Source: Flavobacterium sp. A45
GTDB lineage: Bacteria; Bacteroidota; Bacteroidia; Flavobacteriales; Flavobacteriaceae
Direction: 5' to 3'
Assembly (NCBI RefSeq): GCF_002001005.1
Contig: NZ_MUNX01000063.1
Coordinates: 1-64,000, forward strand
Length of the DNA stretch: 64,000 bases
The position numbers were made by a program, and so were the translations under genes. The notes beneath the pieces were generated by a model. That model was not told where the DNA came from. It saw nothing but the letters and a program-made list of their open reading frames with translations, and made no database searches. Shown here piece after piece: positions 36,666 to 44,809 of the stretch (within the stretch, counting starts at the first letter, position 1; each line of letters opens with the position of its first letter).

Positions 36666-37661
36666 ATGAAACATTTAAAAAAAGGAATATTTCTTAGCAC
36701 TTTACTTATCAGTCTAATTTCAATCAGTTGCAGCAATGATGATGAAGAAGACAAACTAGGAAACTGGATAAAAAAATCAGCATTTGATGGACCGGCACGA
36801 TCAAGTGCTACAAGCTTCGTGATAGGAACATATGTTTATGTTACAACTGGTTATACTGGAGATGAATATCTAAATGACTTATGGGCTTACAATTCTGATG
36901 GAGATTATTGGGAACAAAAATCCGATTTTATTGGTATTGCAAGAAGTTCGGGATCAGGATTTGAATTGAACGGAAAAGGATATGTAGGTCTGGGTTATGA
37001 CGGAACCAATAAATTAAAAGATTTCTTTGAATACAACCCAGATACCAATATTTGGGCACAAAAAGCAGATTTTGCTGGAACTGCCAGATATGGAGCCGTT
37101 GGTTTTCAAGTGGGAGGAAAAGCCTTTATGGGGACAGGATATGATGGTAATTATCTAAAAGATTTTTACCAATATAATGCAACGGATAATTCATGGACAC
37201 AAGTCAATGGTTTTAGCGGCAACAAAAGAAGAAATGCTACCGTTTTTGTAATTGACGACATTGCCTATTTAGGAACAGGAATAAACAGCGGGGTGAATCA
37301 AGCTGATTTTTGGGCATTTGATCCAAGCACTGATGTTTGGACAAGAAAAAGAGATTTGGATGATGATGAGAGTGATCATGATACCTACTCCATTAAAAGA
37401 GCCAATGCCACTAGTTTTTCAATTAATGGTTTAGGATATGTTACTTGTGGTGAAAGTGGAAATACCATTTGGGAATACAATCCAAAAACAGACATTTGGA
37501 AAGAAAAAACACCTCTGGAAGGCTCTGGAAGATCTGATGCAATAGGAGTAACAATTGGTGAACAGAGAGGCTTTGTCATGTTAGGAAAAGCTGGAACATC
37601 TTACTTTGATGATGTGTGGGAATTTAAACCAAACGAGGAACAAAATGACGACGACAACTAA
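36666..37661 (+). CDS. Kelch-repeat lipoprotein
   Basis: Protein of 331 aa. The signal sequence ends at C22, followed by SNDDEED, an acidic run like the flavobacterial surface-export signal. Six kelch-type blades follow, each with a Gly pair and a DlW.Y....W block (LNDLWAYNSDGDYWEQ, LKDFFEYNPDTNIWAQ, LKDFYQYNATDNSWTQ and so on), which predicts a six-bladed propeller on the cell surface. An alternative ATG nine bases upstream is possible. Its end overlaps the DUF4907 gene by 17 bases. Confidence 0.82.
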   Translation: MKHLKKGIFLSTLLISLISISCSNDDEEDKLGNWIKKSAFDGPARSSATSFVIGTYVYVTTGYTGDEYLNDLWAYNSDGDYWEQKSDFIGIARSSGSGFELNGKGYVGLGYDGTNKLKDFFEYNPDTNIWAQKADFAGTARYGAVGFQVGGKAFMGTGYDGNYLKDFYQYNATDNSWTQVNGFSGNKRRNATVFVIDDIAYLGTGINSGVNQADFWAFDPSTDVWTRKRDLDDDESDHDTYSIKRANATSFSINGLGYVTCGESGNTIWEYNPKTDIWKEKTPLEGSGRSDAIGVTIGEQRGFVMLGKAGTSYFDDVWEFKPNEEQNDDDN

Positions 37662-38010
37662 CCGCAAAAGCAAATTTTTCCGGAAGAAACTCCGGAAGAA
37701 TTTGTCTTCTGTTTTTAATTTATCCATAATTCTATTTGTAATAGCCCTCTTAATTTTTATTTTTTGTCAAAAGGAAAAAAGTTTAAACGTACAGACCCTA
37801 AAGATAAATCAAGGTTGGGGATACACTATTACAAACAATAATCGGGTAATTATAAAGCAAACAGTTATCCCCGTTATTAGTGAACAAAAAAGTTTCCAAA
37901 CCGAGAAAGAAGCTATGACTGTAGGGCAATTGGTAATAAAAAAATTGAACGCCAATAAATCGCCAACTATTACAAAAAATGAATTAATTTTATTAAAAAT
38001 AAGACTCTAG
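37645..38010 (+). CDS. DUF4907 family membrane protein
   Basis: Protein of 121 aa. A basic N-terminus (NRKSKFFRKKLRKN) leads into one membrane segment (LSIILFVIALLIFIF). A small extracytoplasmic domain follows with NQGWGYTITNNNRVIIKQTV, the DUF4907 signature. It overlaps the kelch gene by 17 bases, and its stop codon is followed directly by the kinase ATG, so it is embedded in the operon. A relay between the surface kelch protein and the kinase is an inference. Confidence 0.75.
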   Translation: MTTTTNRKSKFFRKKLRKNLSSVFNLSIILFVIALLIFIFCQKEKSLNVQTLKINQGWGYTITNNNRVIIKQTVIPVISEQKSFQTEKEAMTVGQLVIKKLNANKSPTITKNELILLKIRL

Positions 38011-39132
38011 ATGGATATTGTATCTATAAAAAATACCGACTCAAATAAAATACTTATTCACAGTATCATTTGGTGTTTTTTTATCAGTACTTCACTAATT
38101 CAATTCTATGAAAGTCCATCGCATATCAACACCGATTTTTATATACAATGGATAACTGGAATACTACTATTTTACCTCAACTATATCTATTTTGTTCCCC
38201 ATTTACTTTTGCAAAAAAAATACGGATATTACTTTGCCGTTCTACTTGTTCTTATAGTTATTTTCATGTACTGCAGGTTTCAGTTTTTCATGCCTGAATT
38301 TCGGGAAATGAAACCACCTAATGGCATGAATTATCCTAAAATATCTCTCACAGATAAAAATATAGAGCAGAGAATCCACAAAAGAGAACAACCTTTATTC
38401 TTCAAGTTTGTGCCTTCATTCTTCTATATTTTAATAGTTGCCATTAGCACTATAATCAAAATATTATCAGAGTTTTACAATGATCAACAAAACAAATTAA
38501 TTGCCGAAAGTCAAAGAGCTTCAACTGAGTTAAACTATTTGAGAAAGCAAACCAATCCCCATTTTTTATTCAATTCACTTAATAGTATCTACTCGCTGGC
38601 ACATAAAAAATCAGATTTAGTACCGGATGCCATTGTAACTTTGTCTGAAATGATGCGGTATATGCTTTATGAAACGGACAATAAAACCGTTTTATTAGAA
38701 AAAGAAATTGACTATATTAAAAACTATATTGAATTACAAAAATTAAGACTCAACAATATTGAAAACATTTATATAAATGTTCATGGCGACACCAAAAATA
38801 AGCTTATAGAACCCATGTTACTGATTTCATTTATTGAAAATGCATTCAAATATGGAACCGATTATAAAGGAACCGCTTATGTAAAAATCAAAATAACCAT
38901 CGAAGGAAATATTTTGGATTTTAGAGTAGAGAATAAGATAGAAAACAACAAAAAAGACCCTGTAAACTCAGGAATTGGGTTGTCTAATATTAAAAATAGA
39001 CTTAATTTGCTTTACGCAAATGCACATGAGTTAAATCTAACGGCTACAGATACAATGTATACGGTACATTTGATTCTACAATTGGACCAAATTCAACTAC
39101 AAGCAAATCCAGCTTTTATACCAACATCATAA
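38011..39132 (+). CDS. LytS-type sensor histidine kinase
   Basis: Membrane kinase of 373 aa. Three to four hydrophobic segments span residues about 10-155. The His_kinase domain then has the phospho-acceptor H184 in QTNPHFLFNSLNSIYSLA, and the ATPase domain carries LISFIENAFKYG and GIGLSNIKNRLNLLY. There is no large sensory domain outside the membrane, so input may come from a partner protein. Partner regulator encoded 11 bases downstream. Confidence 0.92.
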   Translation: MDIVSIKNTDSNKILIHSIIWCFFISTSLIQFYESPSHINTDFYIQWITGILLFYLNYIYFVPHLLLQKKYGYYFAVLLVLIVIFMYCRFQFFMPEFREMKPPNGMNYPKISLTDKNIEQRIHKREQPLFFKFVPSFFYILIVAISTIIKILSEFYNDQQNKLIAESQRASTELNYLRKQTNPHFLFNSLNSIYSLAHKKSDLVPDAIVTLSEMMRYMLYETDNKTVLLEKEIDYIKNYIELQKLRLNNIENIYINVHGDTKNKLIEPMLLISFIENAFKYGTDYKGTAYVKIKITIEGNILDFRVENKIENNKKDPVNSGIGLSNIKNRLNLLYANAHELNLTATDTMYTVHLILQLDQIQLQANPAFIPTS

Positions 39133-39143
39133 ATTAAGAACAG

Positions 39144-39857
39144 ATGAAATGTGTCATTATAGACGACGAACCATTAGCGGTAGATTTATTGGTAGAATTT
39201 GTCGGAAGAGTCGATTCGCTCGAACTGGTTACCACATTTACGAATGCTATTGATGCCATATCGATAATTAACCAATCCCAGATTGACTTGATTTTTTTGG
39301 ACATCGAAATGCCTCATTTTTCAGGAATTGATTTCATCAATGCCATTGAAAAAAAACCGTTAATCATTTTCACAACTGCTTATTCAAATTATGCTGTCGA
39401 AGGTTTTAATCTTGGTGCAGTGGATTATTTGGTAAAACCCATTCCTTTTAACCGTTTTCTAAAATCTGTTTTAAGAGCACAACAAATCTTTGCGCCAAAA
39501 AACCTACCAATAGAAACTCCAGCAACAAATACGCCCGAAATTGAACATGATTTTATGTTTGTCCGAGCAGAATATGAAAATGTAAAAATCAATTTTGCAG
39601 ATATTTTATTTATCGAAGGATTGAAAGATTATGTCAAAATACACACTACCGACAATAAATACACACTAACCTTAATTAGTTTAATAAAACTGGAAAACCT
39701 ATTGTCTTCCAAAGGCTTTGCTAGAATTCATCGTTCGTACATAATCAATATCAAACATGTGAAATCCATCCAAAAAAATAAAGTTTTAATGGCTGAAAAA
39801 AGAATTCCAATCAGCGAAAGCTATAAAACTTCATTCTTTGAAAAAATAAACATTTGA
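39144..39857 (+). CDS. LytTR family response regulator
   Basis: Protein of 237 aa. The receiver domain has acidic residues D7 and D8, phospho-acceptor D53 in IFLDIEMPHFSG and the conserved Lys in YLVKPI. The C-terminal LytTR DNA-binding domain includes DILFIEGLKDYVKIH and FARIHRSYIINIKHVKSI. It pairs with the LytS kinase just upstream and ends the five-gene unit. The target genes are not known; autoregulation of this operon would be typical. Confidence 0.93.
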   Translation: MKCVIIDDEPLAVDLLVEFVGRVDSLELVTTFTNAIDAISIINQSQIDLIFLDIEMPHFSGIDFINAIEKKPLIIFTTAYSNYAVEGFNLGAVDYLVKPIPFNRFLKSVLRAQQIFAPKNLPIETPATNTPEIEHDFMFVRAEYENVKINFADILFIEGLKDYVKIHTTDNKYTLTLISLIKLENLLSSKGFARIHRSYIINIKHVKSIQKNKVLMAEKRIPISESYKTSFFEKINI

Positions 39858-39883
39858 TTTTAAACACTTGATTTAGGAAAAAA

Positions 39884-40399
39884 CTATTCCTCTTTAAACC
39901 AGCTCGAATACATTACGTAATTATTGGAAATACGTTCTATTTCACCAGCAAAATTAGACTGGTCAATATCTTTAACTTTTTTGGCAGGAACACCCGCCCA
40001 AATAGTCCCCGATTCTACTACTGTATTTTGTGTAATCACTGCACCAGCTCCAATAATTGAATTACTCTCAATAACGCAATTATCCATAACAATGGCACCC
40101 ATTCCTATTAATACATTGTCATGGATTGTACAACCATGCACAATCGCATTATGACCAATGGAAACATTGTTCCCAATAATGGTTGGATGTTTTTGATACG
40201 TACAATGCACAATCGCTCCATCTTGAATGTTTACTTTATTACCAATTGTAATAAAATGAACATCTCCGCGAATAACGGCATTGAACCATACGCTACATTC
40301 TGAACCAAAAGTAACATCTCCCACAATGGTAGCGTTCTCGGCTACATAACAATCTTCTGGAATAGCCGGTGATTTTCCGTTTACAGCCTTTAATATCAT
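39884..40399 (-). CDS. Gamma-carbonic anhydrase family hexapeptide protein
   Basis: Left-handed beta-helix protein of 171 aa, built from hexapeptide repeats. H65, H83 and H88 (in DGAIVHC and IGHNAIVHG) match the zinc-ligand pattern of the gamma-carbonic anhydrase/PaaY/YrdA group. Whether it is an active anhydrase is unclear, since many members are not. It is convergent with the LytTR gene and 13 bases downstream of the PorP/SprF gene. Confidence 0.88.
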   Translation of the reverse strand: MILKAVNGKSPAIPEDCYVAENATIVGDVTFGSECSVWFNAVIRGDVHFITIGNKVNIQDGAIVHCTYQKHPTIIGNNVSIGHNAIVHGCTIHDNVLIGMGAIVMDNCVIESNSIIGAGAVITQNTVVESGTIWAGVPAKKVKDIDQSNFAGEIERISNNYVMYSSWFKEE

Positions 40400-40412
40400 T
40401 ATCTTTTTATTA

Positions 40413-41408
40413 TTAATTAATCGCAGGACAATTGCATTCGTATTTTTCAGGTTTACACAAAAAGTTAATTCCTAAAGTAAGTTGATGAAATCCTGAGCTC
40501 TCATACTGAACATCACCCAATAAATGAGTATAAGTGTAAGCAAACATAAAACTTTTATAATTAAACCCTAAAACTGGTGTAATATATTGTAATTTTTGAC
40601 TATTGGTACCGCTGCCATTACTGAATTCAGCTCCATCAAAACTCCTTCTGTAAGATAAACCACCCCACAATTGTCCCATATCTAAGTTTTTATAGACTTT
40701 CATATTCATGTCCAACGCACTCTCCTTCGTTTTATCCACATATTGATACAAAAGTGAAGGTTCCCATAAAATTTTGTCGGCATTACCAAAAACATATCCT
40801 CCACTTACAATAAATTTTCGCAAATTATCACTTTCATATTCGGTATAAAGTTCCTGCCTAGTCTCCAAAACATTTTTTACAACAGCATTAAAACTAAAAT
40901 CAAGTAGATTATAGGAAGCTCCTATATCCAAATTAAAATAAGATGCTTGTTGCACTATATTACCCAAAGCAGGATCATAATCCCCCGAATTCATAAAATC
41001 GGTTTCATCCAATTGACTTTGATTGACTCCAACATTAACACCAAATGACAACTGATTCAAATCGACAGCATCTCTGGAAAACATAATGTGATGTGCATAC
41101 GTAGCCTTGAAACCAAATTGGGAGTGATAGCCATTGACATCATTGAAAACAATAGCTCCAACTCCAGACTTTTCCCCAACTCTTCCATTGTAACTTAAGG
41201 TTTGCAGTGCAGGCGCATCCGTTTGGTCAAACCACTGTTTTCTTGCAGTCAGTCTTAATTTATGACAATTGGAAGCTCCAGCCATCGAAGGAAAAATCAA
41301 ATAATAATTATCCGATAAATAATCAGAATATACCGGAATTCCTTCTTGAGAAAAAGCAAATGAACTTATAAAAAATAACGCAATTATAGACTTAATTTTA
41401 AAACACAT
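40413..41408 (-). CDS. PorP/SprF family type IX secretion outer-membrane protein
   Basis: Protein of 331 aa from the ATG at 41408, which gives a standard signal peptide (MCFKIKSIIALFFISSFAFS). The mature start QEGIPVYSDYLSDNYYLIFPSMAG is the PorP/SprF signature. Barrel strands and a Cys-rich end (KYECNCPAIN) follow. SprF-type proteins help secrete or anchor T9SS type B cargo and are usually encoded beside a large adhesin; here no adhesin gene is adjacent. A longer reading from 41465 is possible but would begin at the predicted transcription start. Confidence 0.86.
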   Translation of the reverse strand: MCFKIKSIIALFFISSFAFSQEGIPVYSDYLSDNYYLIFPSMAGASNCHKLRLTARKQWFDQTDAPALQTLSYNGRVGEKSGVGAIVFNDVNGYHSQFGFKATYAHHIMFSRDAVDLNQLSFGVNVGVNQSQLDETDFMNSGDYDPALGNIVQQASYFNLDIGASYNLLDFSFNAVVKNVLETRQELYTEYESDNLRKFIVSGGYVFGNADKILWEPSLLYQYVDKTKESALDMNMKVYKNLDMGQLWGGLSYRRSFDGAEFSNGSGTNSQKLQYITPVLGFNYKSFMFAYTYTHLLGDVQYESSGFHQLTLGINFLCKPEKYECNCPAIN

Positions 41409-41473
41409 GGAAGTATCTTTTATGAAATTAGGGAGAACAAAAAAACCATTTGTTAATTTATTCATTAAAATAC

Positions 41474-41481
41474 CAAATATA
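41474..41481 (-). promoter_or_regulatory. Candidate -7 element TATATTTG for the PorP/SprF gene
   Basis: TAnnTTTG match on the minus strand, about 65 bases before the ATG at 41408. Confidence 0.5.
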
Positions 41482-41505
41482 GTTAATCGTGGAAAATAAC
41501 TTTAG

Positions 41506-41513
41506 TAAATTTG
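41506..41513 (+). promoter_or_regulatory. Candidate -7 element TAAATTTG for the NifU gene
   Basis: TAnnTTTG match 17 bases before the ATG at 41531. Confidence 0.5.
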
Positions 41514-41530
41514 CATAAAATCACAAAATC

Positions 41531-42424
41531 ATGACTAAAATAACAATAAAAGAAACGCAAAACCCAACCATAATAAAATTTGAATTTCCAGATTTTATCA
41601 CTCAAAATGAGAATTTTGAATTTAAAAATATAGATGAAGCCAAATCATCTCCTCTTGCCCAACAACTTTTTTATTTACCATTTGTAAAAACGGTTTATAT
41701 CTCTGGAAATTTTATTGCTGTTGAAAGATTCAGCATTGTGGAATGGGATGATGTAAAAGAAGCCGTAGCCGAGCAAATTGAAGCTTATGTAAACAAAGGA
41801 GGCGTTATAATCACTGTTGATGAAAATAAAACCAAAAAAAAGCCAATTACCGTTTATGGTGAATCAACTCCAAATCCTGCAGCACTAAAATTTGTTATCA
41901 ATAAAATGATTACAAAAAATGCTGTTGAATTCAAAAACATAGATCAAAGCGCGCCATCTCCATTGGCAACCGAATTATTTAAATTCCCTTATGTAAAAGA
42001 AATCTTTATTGATGAAAATTATATTTCGGTAACTAAATATGACATCAATGAATGGCAGGATATTACGATGGAATTAAGAACTTTTATCAAACAATTTATT
42101 GAAAACGGAGGAACTGTCCTGGATGAGGATTTAATTCAAACCATCGTTAAAGACGAAAAAACCAAAGACGAATCATTTGACTCACTTGACGAAACGTCTC
42201 AAAAAATCATTAACATTTTGGAAGAATACGTTAAACCGGCTGTAGCTGCAGACGGCGGTAATATTCTTTTTGATTCCTACGATAGTTCATCAAAAACAGT
42301 AAAAGTAATTATGCAAGGAGCCTGTAATGGATGTCCGTCATCAACTTTCACTTTAAAAAGCGGCATTGAAAACATGTTAAAAAGTATGTTGAATGATGAA
42401 GGGATTAAAGTTGAAGCTGTTTAA
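41531..42424 (+). CDS. NifU-type iron-sulfur scaffold with two Nfu N-terminal domains
   Basis: Protein of 297 aa. Two tandem Nfu N-terminal domains (about residues 1-95 and 100-195) each contain a xTPNPxxxKF-like start and a SPLAxxLFxxPxVK block. A C-terminal NifU domain follows, whose CxxC (QGACNGCPSS) holds a 4Fe-4S cluster for transfer to apo-proteins. The first N-domain has lost the usual Pro-Asn spacing. It is monocistronic, with a strong terminator. Confidence 0.9.
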   Translation: MTKITIKETQNPTIIKFEFPDFITQNENFEFKNIDEAKSSPLAQQLFYLPFVKTVYISGNFIAVERFSIVEWDDVKEAVAEQIEAYVNKGGVIITVDENKTKKKPITVYGESTPNPAALKFVINKMITKNAVEFKNIDQSAPSPLATELFKFPYVKEIFIDENYISVTKYDINEWQDITMELRTFIKQFIENGGTVLDEDLIQTIVKDEKTKDESFDSLDETSQKIINILEEYVKPAVAADGGNILFDSYDSSSKTVKVIMQGACNGCPSSTFTLKSGIENMLKSMLNDEGIKVEAV

Positions 42425-42454
42425 TTTAAACATTACCAAATTTAAATTTTCTTG

Positions 42455-42486
42455 AAAAGCGTTTCCAATATGGAAACGCTTTTTTA
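42455..42486 (+). terminator. Terminator after the NifU gene
   Basis: Perfect 12-base arms aaaagcgtttcc (42455-42466) and ggaaacgctttt (42472-42483) followed by T residues. Confidence 0.9.
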
Positions 42487-42619
42487 TTTCCCAAAAAAGA
42501 ACTCTTTTGGCAACAACCCTTTTCAGAAAATAATCTACTTCCGTATCCAAAATCATACAAAAACTATTGATTATCAATAATTTAAAAATTATTCCATTTA
42601 AAATTCACAAAAAAAAGAT

Positions 42620-42627
42620 TACTTTTG
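42620..42627 (+). promoter_or_regulatory. Candidate -7 element TACTTTTG for the helical repeat protein
   Basis: TAnnTTTG match 24 bases before the ATG at 42652. Confidence 0.45.
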
Positions 42628-42651
42628 ATTACATAACTAAAAACATAAACT

Positions 42652-43038
42652 ATGGGACTATCCTCATTTTTCAAGAACTTATTTGGCTCTGCCAAAGAAA
42701 CCGCAAACGAAGTTGTAGACCAAGCAGAATCTGCTATTGAAGAAACCAAAATAACTGCTCAGCCTTATTTAGAAAAAGCAGAAACTTTTCTGGAAGAAAC
42801 TGTAACCAAAGCCAAAGAAACAGCAACTCCTCACATCGAAAAAGCCGAAGCATTTGTAGAAGATGCAGTCGCCAAAGCTAAAGAAGTAGCAACACCATAT
42901 ATCGAAAAAGCGGAATCAATAATAGAAGATGTCCAAGCAAAAGGTACTGAAGTCATAAACAACCTGAAAGATAAAACAAATTCCTCTGACTCAAAAAAAC
43001 TTGAAAACCCAAATAAAAAAGAAGAAGATTCCGAATAG
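42652..43038 (+). CDS. Small helical protein with proline-phased 22-residue repeats
   Basis: Protein of 128 aa with no signal peptide and no membrane segment. After MGLSSFFKNLFGSAKE it consists of amphipathic helices rich in Ala, Glu and Lys. Prolines at 38, 60 and 82 are exactly 22 residues apart, each followed by aromatic/His-hydrophobic-Glu-Lys-Ala-Glu (PYLEKAE, PHIEKAE, PYIEKAE). The tail is Lys/Glu/Ser-rich. The pattern is like apolipoprotein-type 22-mers and YtxH or LEA-like stress proteins. Function unknown; membrane-surface binding is an inference. It lies ahead of mscS. Confidence 0.7.
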   Translation: MGLSSFFKNLFGSAKETANEVVDQAESAIEETKITAQPYLEKAETFLEETVTKAKETATPHIEKAEAFVEDAVAKAKEVATPYIEKAESIIEDVQAKGTEVINNLKDKTNSSDSKKLENPNKKEEDSE

Positions 43039-43042
43039 CTTT

Positions 43043-43071
43043 TTGTAAAAAATATTAAATCCGTATTTTTG
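43043..43071 (+). promoter_or_regulatory. mscS promoter
   Basis: TTG (43043-43045) and TATTTTTG (43064-43071) at the same 21-base offset as the DUF6089 promoter. The predicted start at about 43077 leaves a 45-base leader that includes a hairpin and a two-codon ORF, ATG-AAT-TAA at 43111-43119. Confidence 0.55.
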
Positions 43072-43084
43072 CAATTCAACTTAC

Positions 43085-43110
43085 AACCTTCTCTATCGAG
43101 AAGGTTTTTT
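43085..43110 (+). terminator. Terminator or attenuator hairpin in the mscS leader
   Basis: Perfect 9-base arms aaccttctc (43085-43093) and gagaaggtt (43098-43106) with a four-base loop and T run. It lies between the mscS promoter and its ATG, so it may end readthrough from the repeat-protein gene or attenuate mscS. Confidence 0.8.
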
Positions 43111-43122
43111 ATGAATTAAAAC

Positions 43123-43947
43123 ATGACTTTAGATCCAAATTACATTGCAGGCTACGCTAATACATTTATAGAAACACTCATAGAGTATTCCCCAAAAGTT
43201 GTTTCTGCGCTTATCATTTTATTTATCGGACTATATGCCATTCGAATAATCAACAGACTCATTCGAAAAATAATGGTTAAAAGAGACTTAGACCCAACCC
43301 TAACCAAGTTTCTGGCAGATATTTTACTTTGGGTTTTGAGAGTATTATTGTTTGTGACTTTCATCGACAAATTAGGAATAGGAACATCCTCATTTGTTGC
43401 TATTTTAGGAGCAATGGGACTTGCCGTTGGTTTGTCTTTGCAGGGCTCATTATCGAATTTTGCAGGAGGAATGCTGATTATTCTTTTCAAACCGTTCAAA
43501 GTGGGAGATACGATAGAGGCTCAAGGTGTTATAGCAACGGTCCAGGAAATTCAAATTTTTGTAACTAAATTAATCACTTCGAATAATCAAACCATTTTTG
43601 TCCCTAATGGCGCTTTATCCAATGGAACCATTATCAATTATTCCATGCAGGGAACCAGAAGAGCAGATTTAACCATTGCCATTTCTTACGGTACTGACCT
43701 TAAAAAAGCAAAAGACATCATAACCAAAGTTTTGGCAAACAATCCAAAAGTATTAACCTCTCCAGTTGCGGAAGTATCAGTTAAAAACCTAACTGACAAT
43801 GCCATTCAACTGGCAGTAAGACCTTGGTCAAAAATTGATGATTATGGGCTTGTAGTTGCAGATACTTTGGAAAACTGCAAATTGGCCTTTGATGCTGAAG
43901 GAATTACTTTCCAACCATTTATTTCCGAGTTATCCAATAATAAATAG
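43123..43947 (+). CDS. Small-conductance mechanosensitive channel (MscS family)
   Basis: Channel of 274 aa that opens on membrane tension to release solutes. Three hydrophobic segments lie in the first 125 residues. The pore helix GAMGLAVGLSLQGSLSNFAGG has the Gly/Ala packing of MscS TM3, and the beta domain follows with FKPFKVGDTIEAQG and VPNGALSNGTIINYS. Full length and close to E. coli MscS. Confidence 0.93.
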   Translation: MTLDPNYIAGYANTFIETLIEYSPKVVSALIILFIGLYAIRIINRLIRKIMVKRDLDPTLTKFLADILLWVLRVLLFVTFIDKLGIGTSSFVAILGAMGLAVGLSLQGSLSNFAGGMLIILFKPFKVGDTIEAQGVIATVQEIQIFVTKLITSNNQTIFVPNGALSNGTIINYSMQGTRRADLTIAISYGTDLKKAKDIITKVLANNPKVLTSPVAEVSVKNLTDNAIQLAVRPWSKIDDYGLVVADTLENCKLAFDAEGITFQPFISELSNNK

Positions 43948-43966
43948 TAACAATAAAGAAAGCGGA

Positions 43967-44635
43967 TTATTTTTTCGGAGTAGTCATTAAAAAATCTTTC
44001 AAATAATAAGGTTCAAAATAGGCGACATCAACAGTGTCGCTTTTTTTGTATTTATCAAAACTCAAAGCACTCATTTCATTAGCTGATGGATATTTAATAT
44101 CATCCAAAAACACAAAATTATCTTTTGTTAAAACACTTTTGCATTTTTCATTACAGTCACCAATAAAATAAACCGTTTCTTCTATATCCTCAAAAGAACT
44201 TTCGGTAATAACTTCAGCTAAGACTTCCCGTTTTTTTTCTAAAGAAGCAAAAAAAACAGCACTATACACTTCCATTCTGCGAGCGTCAATCATAGGCACA
44301 ATTAAACCCTTATCAATTTTAACTTTTGAAGCTAAGGCCTGTAAAGTGTCCACTGCAATCAAAGGAATATTCAAAGCATAACACAAACCTTTGGCAGCCG
44401 AAACTCCTATACGCAAGCCAGTATAGGATCCTGGACCTTGACTTACGGCAATAGCGTTGAGCTCTTTCATACCAATTCCAGCTTCATTGATAATTTCTTC
44501 AATAAAAACATGTAAACGTTCCGCATGAGAATAGCCTTCCTCAGCTATTTCTTTGCATAATATTGTTTTCCCTTCTTTTGCCAAGGCAACAGAACAATTT
44601 TTGGTAGCGGTTTCAATGTTGAGAATATAGGACAC
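43967..44635 (-). CDS. tsaB: tRNA threonylcarbamoyladenosine biosynthesis protein TsaB
   Basis: Protein of 222 aa, the non-catalytic partner of TsaD in making t6A at tRNA position 37. ASKHA-fold motifs NIETATKNCSVAL and AVSQGPGSYTGLRIG are present. It is convergent with mscS and downstream of the export operon, from which it is separated by a terminator. Confidence 0.93.
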   Translation of the reverse strand: MSYILNIETATKNCSVALAKEGKTILCKEIAEEGYSHAERLHVFIEEIINEAGIGMKELNAIAVSQGPGSYTGLRIGVSAAKGLCYALNIPLIAVDTLQALASKVKIDKGLIVPMIDARRMEVYSAVFFASLEKKREVLAEVITESSFEDIEETVYFIGDCNEKCKSVLTKDNFVFLDDIKYPSANEMSALSFDKYKKSDTVDVAYFEPYYLKDFLMTTPKK

Positions 44636-44700
44636 TTTTTTAGGTTTTAGAATTTATAATGCAAGTTTTAGATTTATAAATCTATAATTTATTGCGCTTG

Positions 44701-44708
44701 CAAATTTA
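44701..44708 (-). promoter_or_regulatory. Candidate -7 element TAAATTTG for tsaB
   Basis: TAnnTTTG match on the minus strand, giving a leader of about 60 nt. No clear -33 TTG. Confidence 0.4.
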
Positions 44709-44734
44709 CATCGAATTTTGAAATATCTTTTATA

Positions 44735-44775
44735 AAAAAGAAACACGTCCTGAAAACTTCAAGACGTGTTTTTAT
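44735..44775 (-). terminator. Terminator after the export operon
   Basis: Arms aaacacgtc (44741-44749) and gacgtgttt (44763-44771), with additional tgaa/ttca pairing inside, and a T run on the minus strand. Confidence 0.85.
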
Positions 44776-44809
44776 TTATTTGGAAATAAAATATGGATTT
44801 AATCAAAAA

